The notes under the pieces were generated by a model that saw only the letters and a program-made list of their open reading frames with translations, made no database searches and was not told the DNA's origin. The position numbers were made by a program, and so were the translations under genes. A stretch of 13,137 nt of DNA from Verrucomicrobiota bacterium (GTDB lineage Bacteria; Verrucomicrobiota; Verrucomicrobiia; Limisphaerales; UBA1100), in assembly GCA_028872685.1 (NCBI GenBank), contig JAPKEI010000038.1:1-13137 (forward strand). Direction: 5' to 3'. This document shows, piece by piece, positions 6,040-13,104 of this stretch; position 1 is the first letter of the stretch; each line of letters opens with the position of its first letter.

Positions 6040-6067
6040 AAACTAACACCTTGTGGGTAATTGTCAA
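6040..6067 (-). promoter_or_regulatory. Promoter of tRNA-Glu
   Basis: Read on the minus strand, a perfect TTGACA -35 (6062-6067) is followed after 16 bases by TAGTTT as -10 (6040-6045), which keeps the key T, A and final T. Transcription would start at about 6033, six bases before the mature tRNA 5' end at 6027. Position and strength fit a tRNA promoter, and it may also drive the RelE-like gene downstream. Confidence 0.7.
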
Positions 6068-6081
6068 CACCGGCAAAACGC

Positions 6082-6831
6082 TCAATCGCAATACGTATCC
6101 TCTTCTGATTCGCTGACGGTTTCAATGAAGTCCACAAATTCATCCGCCGGTTCGGCCACGAATTCCCAGTCGCGCCCGTGCCAATGGAAGCGGAGGGTGT
6201 GGGCGTGGAGGGCTTGATTTTTCAGCACCAGTTTTTGCCAATCGACCTCGGTAAGTTCGTCCTTCACGAATTTCAAATACCACGATTCATCGAGCCCATA
6301 AAGTTTGTCGCCCACAATTGCGTGGCCGAGGTGCTGGAGGTGAATGCGAATCTGATGCTTGCGGCCGGTGACCGGTGCCACGCGCAGCCACGTGAATTTT
6401 TCATCATCGCGTTCGAACTTCCATTGCGTCCAATAGCGCGTTTGCGAAGAGTGCCCATCATCGCGCACGCAATCTTTCACCGCCACTTCGCTGGCGTCGT
6501 CCGCACCGAGCGGGGCATCGATGGTGCCTTCGCTTTCCGTCACGTGACCGTGCACGATGGCCCAGTATTGTTTCTCCACCTCGCGGCTTTCCCACAGTTT
6601 GCGCAGTTCGCGCGCCGCTTCATCTGTTTTGCCCACGCACACCACGCCGCTAGTTTCGCGATCCAACCGATTGATCAAATGCACCGACTGCTCCGCGCCG
6701 CGATACAATCGCAACCGCCCCGCCAAGCTCGACCGCTCATCGCCCTTCGTGGGATGGCAAACGAGTCCCGCCGGTTTGTTAATGACCAGCAAGTCATCGT
6801 CCTCGTGTAAAATTTCAAATAAATCGGTCAC
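6082..6831 (-). CDS. RluA-family RNA pseudouridine synthase
   Basis: A 249-residue enzyme that isomerises uridine to pseudouridine in rRNA or tRNA. The catalytic motif HLINRLDRETSG is at 51-62, with D57 the nucleophile. Other family blocks are LLVINKPAGLVCHP near the start, YWAIVHG in the middle, and the late motif TGRKHQIRIHLQHLGHAIVGDKLYG. There is no N-terminal S4 RNA-binding domain, so it is closer in architecture to RluA or TruC than to RluC/RluD. Its exact target site cannot be predicted, and I leave the symbol empty. The GTG at 6831 is the preferred start because LFEILHEDDDLLVINKPAG follows directly; TTG codons at 6852 and 6885 are possible but would read through a repeat-like stretch. 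The C-terminus is acidic (ESEEDTYCD). The gene ends just upstream of the tRNA-Glu promoter. Confidence 0.88.
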   Translation of the reverse strand: MTDLFEILHEDDDLLVINKPAGLVCHPTKGDERSSLAGRLRLYRGAEQSVHLINRLDRETSGVVCVGKTDEAARELRKLWESREVEKQYWAIVHGHVTESEGTIDAPLGADDASEVAVKDCVRDDGHSSQTRYWTQWKFERDDEKFTWLRVAPVTGRKHQIRIHLQHLGHAIVGDKLYGLDESWYLKFVKDELTEVDWQKLVLKNQALHAHTLRFHWHGRDWEFVAEPADEFVDFIETVSESEEDTYCD

Positions 6832-6843
6832 GCGAAAAATCTT

Positions 6844-6889
6844 AATGACCAAGAACCCAATACCTAAGGAATGCCTAATTCTCAATCCC
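6844..6889. repeat. Degenerate short repeats of CAATRCC type
   Basis: In the gap between the divergent RluA-type and phosphoesterase genes, AATGACC (6844), CAATACC (6858), AATGCC (6870) and CAATCCC (6883) recur every 11-15 bases. CCTAA also occurs twice (6863 and 6874), 11 bases apart. The stretch is less GC-rich than its surroundings. It may be a decayed simple repeat or a protein-binding array. Confidence 0.35.
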
Positions 6890-6937
6890 CAAAAACCCAG
6901 CCTTGGCCATTCCCTTGCTTTTCACCACACTTCCGCC

Positions 6938-7402
6938 GTGAAGCTTGGCATTATTTCAGATACCCACGGCACCGTGCCCGCCACCGTGCACGAGGCGCTG
7001 GCGGGGGTGGATCACATCCTGCACGCGGGCGATGTGGGGCCAGTTGATATCATCACCGAACTGGAAGCCATCGCGCCGGTCACCGCTGTGCGCGGCAATA
7101 CCGACTTTGCCATCGACCTGCCCGAGACGCGCCTCGTCGAGTTTGGCGGCAACAAATTTCTCATTCACCACATCGTGGATTTTCCCGTGCCCTCGAAAAC
7201 GGTACGCGCTTTGTTGGCGGAAGAGCAGCCTCAAGTCGTCATCTTTGGCCACACGCATATGCCATGCAACGAACGGCTCGACGGCGTGCTTTATCTCAAC
7301 CCCGGCTCACCCGCCACCCCACGTGGAGGCGCAACTGCTAGCGTGGCGATCGTTGAATTCGAAAACGACACGCCCCGCGCACGCCACATCACATTGACTT
7401 AA
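6938..7402 (+). CDS. YfcE/MJ0936-type metallophosphoesterase
   Basis: A 154-residue calcineurin-like phosphoesterase. The metal ligands appear in order: D8-x-H10 (SDTHG), G31-D32 (HAGDVG), G53-N54 (RGNTD), a histidine at 77 or 78 (LIHH, where the family usually has HGH) and G104-H105-T-H107 (FGHTHMP). Length fits the small YfcE-like single-domain enzymes, which cleave phosphodiesters in vitro; the physiological substrate is unknown. The start is the GTG at 6938: the first beta strand (KLGIISDTHG) begins immediately after it. The frame remains open much further upstream, but there it is only antisense to the RluA-type gene. It lies 34 bases before the LysR gene on the same strand and may share its transcript. 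Confidence 0.88.
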   Translation: MKLGIISDTHGTVPATVHEALAGVDHILHAGDVGPVDIITELEAIAPVTAVRGNTDFAIDLPETRLVEFGGNKFLIHHIVDFPVPSKTVRALLAEEQPQVVIFGHTHMPCNERLDGVLYLNPGSPATPRGGATASVAIVEFENDTPRARHITLT

Positions 7403-7436
7403 AACCGTCGCCGCTGCATCCTCCGCGCCCCCGACC

Positions 7437-8306
7437 ATGAATATCCATCACCTCGAATTATTTCATTACGTGGCCAAGCACGAGGGCATTGCCGGCGCAG
7501 TACGCAACATCCCTTATGGCATCCAGCAACCAGCCGTAAGTGCGCAGGTCATTCAATTAGAAAACGACCTCGGCACCACGCTCTTCCAACGCCGCCCCTT
7601 CGATCTCACTCCGGCCGGTGTTGAGCTGTACGAATTCATCCATCCCTTTTTTGAAAACCTCAATTCAACAGGCGAAAAAATCCGGGGCGGCGTGGCCCAA
7701 ACCATTCGCATCGGCGCATCGAGCGTGGTCTTTCGCGAGCACTTACCGGATTTATTGAACGCCGCGCGCAAGAAATTCCCCGGCCTGCACCCCGCCTTAC
7801 GCGTGGGCATCCAGCCGGAAATAGAGCAATGGCTGCTAGCCAACGATGTCGACCTCGGCGTCACTGTGCTCGGCACCAAACCGCCCGCGGAAATGAAATC
7901 CGAAAAATTGCTTGAGCTGTCAATGGTGTTGGTGGTGCCCACTTCGGTCCGCGTGAAATCCGCTGCCGACATTCTCGGGCAGGATCGCATCGCACAAACG
8001 CTCATCAGCCTGCCGCAAAACGAAGGCATCAGTCGCACATTCCAAACCGAACTCGCCGCGCGCAAAATCGATTGGCCCATCGGAATGGAGCTCAACTCCA
8101 CCGACCTCATCAACACCTACGTCGCTAACGGCTTTGGTATCGGCATTTCCGTGGACCTCCCCGGCGAACGTAAAAACAAAGGTGTCAAACTACTGCCGTT
8201 GGAGGATTTCCCCACCATCACCATCGGCTGCCTCTGGCGCGGCCAACTTTCCCCTGTCGGTCAAACGCTGGTGAAGCTGCTCCAAACGCATGCAGCAGAG
8301 CTTTGA
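7437..8306 (+). CDS. LysR-type transcriptional regulator
   Basis: A 289-residue LysR-type regulator. The N-terminal winged helix-turn-helix spans about 4-66, with QQPAVSAQVIQLENDLGTTLFQR and LTPAG as signatures. An alpha/beta effector-binding domain follows from about 88 to 285 (begins TIRIGASSVV; YVANGFGIGISVD near 230). The HTH segment GAVRNIPYGIQQPAVS appears one residue longer than the usual AARRLHVSQPAVS pattern. Such proteins usually act as tetramers and respond to a small molecule. Target genes are unknown: LysR genes often control a divergent neighbour, but here both neighbours point the same way. argH begins 81 bases downstream, so an amino-acid link is possible but not shown. No clear T-N11-A operator stands out in the short upstream gap. 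Confidence 0.87.
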   Translation: MNIHHLELFHYVAKHEGIAGAVRNIPYGIQQPAVSAQVIQLENDLGTTLFQRRPFDLTPAGVELYEFIHPFFENLNSTGEKIRGGVAQTIRIGASSVVFREHLPDLLNAARKKFPGLHPALRVGIQPEIEQWLLANDVDLGVTVLGTKPPAEMKSEKLLELSMVLVVPTSVRVKSAADILGQDRIAQTLISLPQNEGISRTFQTELAARKIDWPIGMELNSTDLINTYVANGFGIGISVDLPGERKNKGVKLLPLEDFPTITIGCLWRGQLSPVGQTLVKLLQTHAAEL

Positions 8307-8387
8307 GTTTTGGTTATTAGATTTTACCCCTCCCTCTATTTCGCGGCGTGACTTTTACTGCGCATCACGGCAAGGTCGCTGCGTTCT

Positions 8388-9800
8388 ATGGCGAAGAAAA
8401 AATCCAGCAAGGTTACCGCACGCAGCGGACGGTTCGCCAGCGGGCCTGCCGCTGAGGCGAATGCGTTTACCAATTCAGTGAAGTTCGATACCCGCCTCGC
8501 ACATCACGATATCGCCGGCTCCATCGCCCACGCCCGGATGTTGCATCACGTGGGACTATTGAAAGAAAAGGAGATGTCGGCCATTGTGCACGGACTCGAA
8601 GCCATCGGCGCGGAGATTGCCGAAGGCCGGTTCGAATGGCGCACGGAGCTGGAGGACGTGCATATGAACATCGAAGCCACGCTCACCGCACGCGTGCCCG
8701 CCGGGGCCAAGTTGCACACCGGGCGGTCACGCAACGATCAAGTCGCGCTGGATTCCCGGATGTGGTTGCGCGAGGAAATTTGCGATCTCGCCAATGAAAT
8801 TCACGACCTGCAATTGGCGCTCATCGAGCTCGGCGAAAATAATCTCAAAGTGCTCATCCCCGGCTACACGCATTTGCAACGCGCACAGCCGGTTTATCTC
8901 GCACATCATTTGCTGGCTTACGTGGAAATGCTGGAACGCGATTACGAGCGGCTGCTCGATTGCCTCGTGCGCGTGAACGTTTGCCCGCTGGGCAGCGGCG
9001 CGTTGGCGGGCACCACGCTGCCGCTGGACCGCGAGTTTGTCGCACGTGAGCTGGGCTTTGTGGACGCGCACGACACCCCGATGATTACCCACAACTCCAT
9101 GGATGCCGTGTCCGACCGTGATTATGTGGTGGAATTCTGTAGCGTGGCCGCGCTGCTCGCTGTGCATCAGTCGCGCTTGTGTGAGGATCTCGTTTTGTGG
9201 AGCAGCGTGGAGTTTGGGTTTATTGAAATCGGCGATGCCTACACCACCGGATCCTCATTGATGCCGCAAAAGAAAAATCCGGACATCTGCGAACTCACCC
9301 GGGGCAAAACCGGCCGTGTGGTGGGCAATCTCGTTTCGCTACTCGTCACCCTCAAAGGGTTGCCGCTCACGTACAATAGCGATTTGCAGGAGGACAAGGA
9401 ACGCCTCTTTGACACCACCGACACCGTCCGCAGCACCGTGCGCATTCTCGCCGCGATGCTGCGCGATACCGCTGTAAACGCCAAAACCTGCGCCGCCGCC
9501 GTGGACGACCCAAACCTGCTCGCCACCGATCTCGTGGATTGGTTGGTGCTCAACGGCACCCCCTTCCGCAAGGCGCATCACGTAGTCGGCAAACTGGTGG
9601 CCGTTGCCGAAGCCAAAGGCAAGCGACTGGACAAACTGACACCCACTGAGTTGAAACAGGCCGATAAAAAACTCACCAAGGATGCAATGAAAGTGTTCGA
9701 CCTCAAAGCGGCCATGGCACGCCGCACGGTGCCGGGCTCGCCGGGCATTGTGGAATTGAAAAGTCGACTGGCCTATTGGCACAAATTTCTGCGCCACTGA
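8388..9800 (+). CDS. argH: Argininosuccinate lyase
   Basis: A 470-residue member of the fumarase/aspartase superfamily, a cytoplasmic homotetramer that splits argininosuccinate to arginine and fumarate in the last step of arginine synthesis. Signatures include DIAGSIAHARML (41-52), EDVHMNIE (89-96), TGRSRNDQ (111-118), the catalytic TH pair at 161-162 (PGYTHLQRAQP) and the flexible active-site loop GSSLMPQKKNPD (288-299). The N-terminus is lysine-rich (MAKKKSSK), and the usual KLWGGRF opening is degenerate (TARSGRF, 10-16), which should be tolerated because it lies outside the catalytic core. The ATG at 8388 is the only suitable start. No other arg gene is in the window. Squalene synthase begins 7 bases after the stop, so the two are probably co-transcribed although unrelated. 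Confidence 0.96.
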   Translation: MAKKKSSKVTARSGRFASGPAAEANAFTNSVKFDTRLAHHDIAGSIAHARMLHHVGLLKEKEMSAIVHGLEAIGAEIAEGRFEWRTELEDVHMNIEATLTARVPAGAKLHTGRSRNDQVALDSRMWLREEICDLANEIHDLQLALIELGENNLKVLIPGYTHLQRAQPVYLAHHLLAYVEMLERDYERLLDCLVRVNVCPLGSGALAGTTLPLDREFVARELGFVDAHDTPMITHNSMDAVSDRDYVVEFCSVAALLAVHQSRLCEDLVLWSSVEFGFIEIGDAYTTGSSLMPQKKNPDICELTRGKTGRVVGNLVSLLVTLKGLPLTYNSDLQEDKERLFDTTDTVRSTVRILAAMLRDTAVNAKTCAAAVDDPNLLATDLVDWLVLNGTPFRKAHHVVGKLVAVAEAKGKRLDKLTPTELKQADKKLTKDAMKVFDLKAAMARRTVPGSPGIVELKSRLAYWHKFLRH

Positions 9801-9807
9801 TTGTGAT

Positions 9808-10809
9808 ATGGCGGCTACCGACGAAGCCGAAGAATTGCTTGGGCCCATCCTGCGCGATGTGTCGCGCGCGTTTTATCTGACCCTCCGCGTGCTGCCCGCC
9901 GCTGTGCGTCCGCAAATTGGCCTCGCCTATTTGCTCGCCCGCACCACCGATACAATCGCCGACACCGACCTCGTGCCCGCCGAGCAGCGCCTGCAAACAC
10001 TGCGTCAATTCCGCGCGCGCATTCGCAATGATGCGGCGCCGCCCGTGGATTTTTCCAGCCTCGCTAACGAACAGAAAAACCCCGCCGAACGCACGCTGCT
10101 CCTACGCAGTGCCGGGGCACTGGAAATGCTCGACCAACTTACTCCCGCCGACCGCGGCCAAGTACAGCTCGTACTCGAAACTATTACGCGCGGACAGGAA
10201 ATGGATCTCGAACGCTTCGGCGATGGCAGCACGCTCACCGCCCTGCAAACCGCCGATGACCTCGATGACTACACCTATCGCGTGGCCGGTTGCGTGGGTG
10301 AATTTTGGACGCGCCTCACACGCTCCCAATGTTTCCCAAACGCCCAACTCGACGACACCGCTTTCGTTGCCGACGCCATTCGCCTTGGTAAAGGCCTCCA
10401 ACTCGTCAACATCTTGCGCGATCTCCCGCGCGATCTCGCCAATGGCCGCTGCTATTTGCCCGCCGTGGATCTCGCATTAGCCGGCTTGCAGCCCGAAGAT
10501 TTGCGCGACCCCACCAACTGGCCCAAGCTGAAACCCGTCTTCGAGCCGTGGCTCACCAAGGCAAGGGGCCATCTCACCGCCGGCGGGCGCTACACGCTCG
10601 CCATCCCGCACTCGCACTATCGCCTACGTCTCGCCTGTGCGTGGCCCATACTTATAGGCACGGCCACGCTCAACCACGTACGCGCCGCTAACCCGCTGCA
10701 ACCCGAGCCGCGCCTCAAAATTTCCCGTAGCGCTGTGCGCAGCATCGTCCGGCGCACTCTGTGGCGCGTGCCCTTCCGCGGCCCGTGGGATCGGCTGTTC
10801 ACTGTCTGA
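9808..10809 (+). CDS. Squalene synthase-like (squalene/phytoene synthase family)
   Basis: A 333-residue head-to-head prenyl synthase of the trans-isoprenyl diphosphate synthase fold. Both aspartate-rich motifs that bind Mg2+-diphosphate are intact: D48-T-I-A-D52 and D205-L-P-R-D209 (in GLQLVNILRDLPRD), followed by GRCYLP. The N-terminal VSRAFYLTLRVLP and the middle DYTYRVAGCVGEFW are typical. The opening segment and the segment before the first motif (QIGLAYLLARTTDTIADT) look closer to the eukaryote-type squalene synthase than to bacterial HpnC or HpnD; this is judged by eye. It would join two farnesyl diphosphates to squalene with NADPH. Phytoene synthase is the main alternative, but no carotenoid gene is nearby while a squalene-type cyclase sits 6.4 kb away. 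The long C-terminal membrane helix of eukaryotic enzymes is missing. The start is 7 bases after argH. Confidence 0.85.
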   Translation: MAATDEAEELLGPILRDVSRAFYLTLRVLPAAVRPQIGLAYLLARTTDTIADTDLVPAEQRLQTLRQFRARIRNDAAPPVDFSSLANEQKNPAERTLLLRSAGALEMLDQLTPADRGQVQLVLETITRGQEMDLERFGDGSTLTALQTADDLDDYTYRVAGCVGEFWTRLTRSQCFPNAQLDDTAFVADAIRLGKGLQLVNILRDLPRDLANGRCYLPAVDLALAGLQPEDLRDPTNWPKLKPVFEPWLTKARGHLTAGGRYTLAIPHSHYRLRLACAWPILIGTATLNHVRAANPLQPEPRLKISRSAVRSIVRRTLWRVPFRGPWDRLFTV

Positions 10810-10820
10810 ATAATTTCAGC

Positions 10821-10849
10821 TTGCTTCCAAGCTCAGTTTTCCATACAAA
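10821..10849 (+). promoter_or_regulatory. Candidate promoter for the exported-protein gene
   Basis: TTGCTT (10821-10826) and TACAAA (10844-10849) are spaced by exactly 17 bases and sit in the 59-base gap after squalene synthase. Initiation would fall near 10856. A small 5-bp hairpin (AGCTT/AAGCT, 10818-10833) followed by CAGTTTT overlaps the -35 and might weakly end the upstream transcript. Both readings are tentative. Confidence 0.35.
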
Positions 10850-10857
10850 ATTTGTTG

Positions 10858-10864
10858 AGGAGGT
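10858..10864 (+). promoter_or_regulatory. Strong Shine-Dalgarno fixing the start at 10869
   Basis: AGGAGGT at 10858-10864 stands four bases before the ATG at 10869. It is the best ribosome binding site in the window. It rules out starts further upstream in the same frame, which stays open back to 10761 inside squalene synthase. Confidence 0.75.
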
Positions 10865-10868
10865 GGGG

Positions 10869-11762
10869 ATGCATTCGCAACAAATTATAGCACTATTTCT
10901 GTGTGGCTGGATGGCGATCTTTCCCCTGCGTATTGGCGCAGGCGAAGGCGAACCCAAACTGGGGCTGACGCCGCCAACACAGCGTCTCGATCTGGTTCCC
11001 GCAATGGGCTCCACCCACCTTCCTAAAACATTACCGCGCCGACACGAACGCACGGCCATTGAGTGGGCCGAACACCGACGGCAAACCGCCCGTCAACGCG
11101 CCAACGCTATCGCGCATGTAAAACACTCGCGCTGGATTCCCAACATTACGTATGCGCAAATTCAGGAAATTTACGACGCCAAAAAAGCCGCGCTCGCCAA
11201 AGTGATCTCCGATGGCGGTTACCGCCGCACGTTGATTGTGCAGGCCAAAGCCCGTGCCTTGGCCGAGGTGAAGGCAATGGTCGCCGTCCTGCGCGATCGA
11301 CAAGCCGCCGAGCAACTCGCCCTTGCCGAAGCCGTAGCCGCAATGCGCTCGGCCAATCCCAATTATGATGAGGATGCCCTCCGCAAAGCCATGACTGAGG
11401 CTCAACAACAAGGCGGCACGCGCGTTAATGCCCTGGAAGGACTCCCCGTATTGCCCAACGCCACCGCAATGAATTATCCGGAAGGCGGCCCCAACATAAT
11501 CGCCAAGCGCGCCCCCGAACCCGCAGGTACGCCCAAGGAACAAGCGCAGCTCAATGCTCTCCGTGATTTCAAAAAACAACTGGCATTGGAAAGTGTTATG
11601 CAGGCGCGGCAATCTAAGGAGTTAAAACAGCAGAAAATTTCCCACCGGGCGATGGAAAACAAACTCAGCACACTGCTCGACCAATACGTGGACGGGAAGA
11701 TTGACGCACAAACCTACTACGAACAGCGCGAACAGCTCCTCAAAGCAGGCGGTCGCAAGTAG
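10869..11762 (+). CDS. Exported protein of unknown function with SHOCT-like C-terminus
   Basis: I do not recognise the family. The 297-residue product opens with a probable signal peptide (MHSQQ, hydrophobic core to about residue 22, then RIGAG, likely cleavage near 24). A proline-containing linker follows, then a long alanine-, glutamine- and lysine-rich helical region (about 65-175) with many charged residues. A low-complexity linker containing GGPNIIAKRAPEPAG comes next, then a second charged helix. The last 33 residues (KLSTLLDQYVDGKIDAQTYY onward, to EQLLKAGGRK) resemble a SHOCT motif, a short C-terminal helix pair with a G-K-I-D/T turn. The sites of export and action are inferred only from the signal peptide. 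The gene sits alone between squalene synthase and lysA with its own candidate promoter and a strong ribosome binding site. No catalytic residues or cysteine pairs are evident. Confidence 0.7.
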   Translation: MHSQQIIALFLCGWMAIFPLRIGAGEGEPKLGLTPPTQRLDLVPAMGSTHLPKTLPRRHERTAIEWAEHRRQTARQRANAIAHVKHSRWIPNITYAQIQEIYDAKKAALAKVISDGGYRRTLIVQAKARALAEVKAMVAVLRDRQAAEQLALAEAVAAMRSANPNYDEDALRKAMTEAQQQGGTRVNALEGLPVLPNATAMNYPEGGPNIIAKRAPEPAGTPKEQAQLNALRDFKKQLALESVMQARQSKELKQQKISHRAMENKLSTLLDQYVDGKIDAQTYYEQREQLLKAGGRK

Positions 11763-11804
11763 CTTTCGCCTTCACCTTTCCCCGCCGGTTTGCCATAACC
11801 GCGC

Positions 11805-13103
11805 ATGCACGACTTTCGTTACATCAACGGCCGGCTCCATTGTGAAGGCGTTTCCATCGCCTCACTCGCCAAGCAACACGGCACGCCGCTCTACGTTTAT
11901 TCCTCCAAAACGCTCACTGACCACTTCACCAAACTCAGCAACGCCCTCGCGCCGCTGGATCATTTGATTTGTTTTGCGATGAAATCCAATTCCAACCTCG
12001 GCGTCCTCCGCACGCTCGCCGATTTGGGTAGTGGCTTCGACACCGTTAGCGGCGGTGAAATCCAACGCGCCATTGCCGCGGGCGGGAACCCAAAAAAATG
12101 TGTCTTCGCCGGCGTTGGCAAAACCGCTGACGAAATCGCCTTTGCCCTGCGCAAAGGCATTTACTGTTTCAACGTGGAAAGCGAAGCAGAACTCGAACGC
12201 ATCAACCTCATCGCCGGTAAGCTTAAGAAAACCGCGCCCATCGCCATCCGCGTAAACCCCAACGTGGACGCCAAAACCCACAAAAAAATCACCACCGGCA
12301 CGTACGAAAATAAGTTTGGCATCGCCATCGAAAAAATTCCCGCGCTCTATGCCCGAGCCGCCAAGCTCAAAAACATCCGGCTGCGCGGCGTGCAAATGCA
12401 CATCGGCTCGCAGCTCACGCAAATAAAACCCTTCGCCGACGCCGTGCGCAAAATTGCCCCGCTCGCGGCAAAGTTAAAAGCCAAGCACGGCATTGAATTC
12501 ATCAGCATCGGCGGCGGCCTCGGTATCATGTACGAAGACGCTCTCGTCAGCGGCAATGCGGATTGGTGGAAGCGCAAGGAGGCGAAGAATATTCTCACCC
12601 CCGCCAAATACGCCGCCACACTCGTGCCGTTGCTGCAACCGCTTGGGCTCAAGGTGTTGCTCGAGCCGGGCCGGTTCATTTCAGGTAACGCCGGCATCCT
12701 CGTCACCCGCGTGGAATACGTGAAGCGCACCGGCAAAAAATATTTCGCCATTGTGGATGCCGCGATGAACGATTTGTTGCGACCCGCGTTTTATGAAAGC
12801 TACCACGAGATTGTCCCCGTAAAACAATCCAAAGCACGCCCCGTGAACACTGATGTGGTCGGCGGCATCTGCGAAACCGGCGACACTTTCTGCAAAGACC
12901 GACCCATCCCGCGCGTGGCCGAGGGCGATCTTGTGGCCATCCTCAGCGCCGGCGCGTATGGTTTTGTGATGGCCGGCACCTACAACACCCGCCCGTTGCC
13001 CGCCGAAGTTTTGGTGAAAGGTAAAAAACCCGCTATCGTTCGCAAACGCCAAAAAGTAAAAGAGATTTGGGGGGACGAAACCGTTGCCCCGTGGCAGAAG
13101 TGA
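11805..13103 (+). CDS. lysA: Diaminopimelate decarboxylase
   Basis: A 432-residue fold-type III PLP enzyme, a cytoplasmic dimer that decarboxylates meso-diaminopimelate to L-lysine. The PLP lysine is K60 (CFAMKSNSN). H199 in HIGSQ stacks on the cofactor, the glycine loop GGGLG (236-240) and E287-P-G-R290 bind its phosphate and the substrate, and C356-E-T-G-D360 supplies the catalytic cysteine from the partner subunit. YGFVMAGTYN (385-394) completes the site. Between GGG and EPGR the segment around DALVSGNADWWKRKEAKN (245-262) looks longer than in most LysA proteins. Ornithine/arginine decarboxylases of the same fold are less likely, given the CETGD and YGFVMAGTYN wording. The ATG at 11805 begins right at the family's N-terminus. 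No dap genes are in view. Confidence 0.94.
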   Translation: MHDFRYINGRLHCEGVSIASLAKQHGTPLYVYSSKTLTDHFTKLSNALAPLDHLICFAMKSNSNLGVLRTLADLGSGFDTVSGGEIQRAIAAGGNPKKCVFAGVGKTADEIAFALRKGIYCFNVESEAELERINLIAGKLKKTAPIAIRVNPNVDAKTHKKITTGTYENKFGIAIEKIPALYARAAKLKNIRLRGVQMHIGSQLTQIKPFADAVRKIAPLAAKLKAKHGIEFISIGGGLGIMYEDALVSGNADWWKRKEAKNILTPAKYAATLVPLLQPLGLKVLLEPGRFISGNAGILVTRVEYVKRTGKKYFAIVDAAMNDLLRPAFYESYHEIVPVKQSKARPVNTDVVGGICETGDTFCKDRPIPRVAEGDLVAILSAGAYGFVMAGTYNTRPLPAEVLVKGKKPAIVRKRQKVKEIWGDETVAPWQK

Positions 13104-13104
13104 A

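Noticed and set aside
6178..6937. Plus-strand frames covering the RluA-type gene, including a long upstream extension of the phosphoesterase
   Set aside because: The RluA catalytic motif is on the minus strand, and the phosphoesterase fold starts at the GTG at 6938, so upstream codons are antisense read-through.
8307..8387. Arginine-responsive operator or attenuator before argH
   Set aside because: No palindromic ARG box, leader peptide or stable hairpin pair is visible in the 81-base gap.
10818..10840. Hairpin AGCTT/AAGCT plus CAGTTTT as a terminator of squalene synthase
   Set aside because: Five base pairs, poor in GC, and only a short T-run, so too weak to call.
10761..10868. Upstream extension of the exported protein into squalene synthase
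   Set aside because: It would hide the signal peptide and ignore the AGGAGGT before the ATG at 10869.
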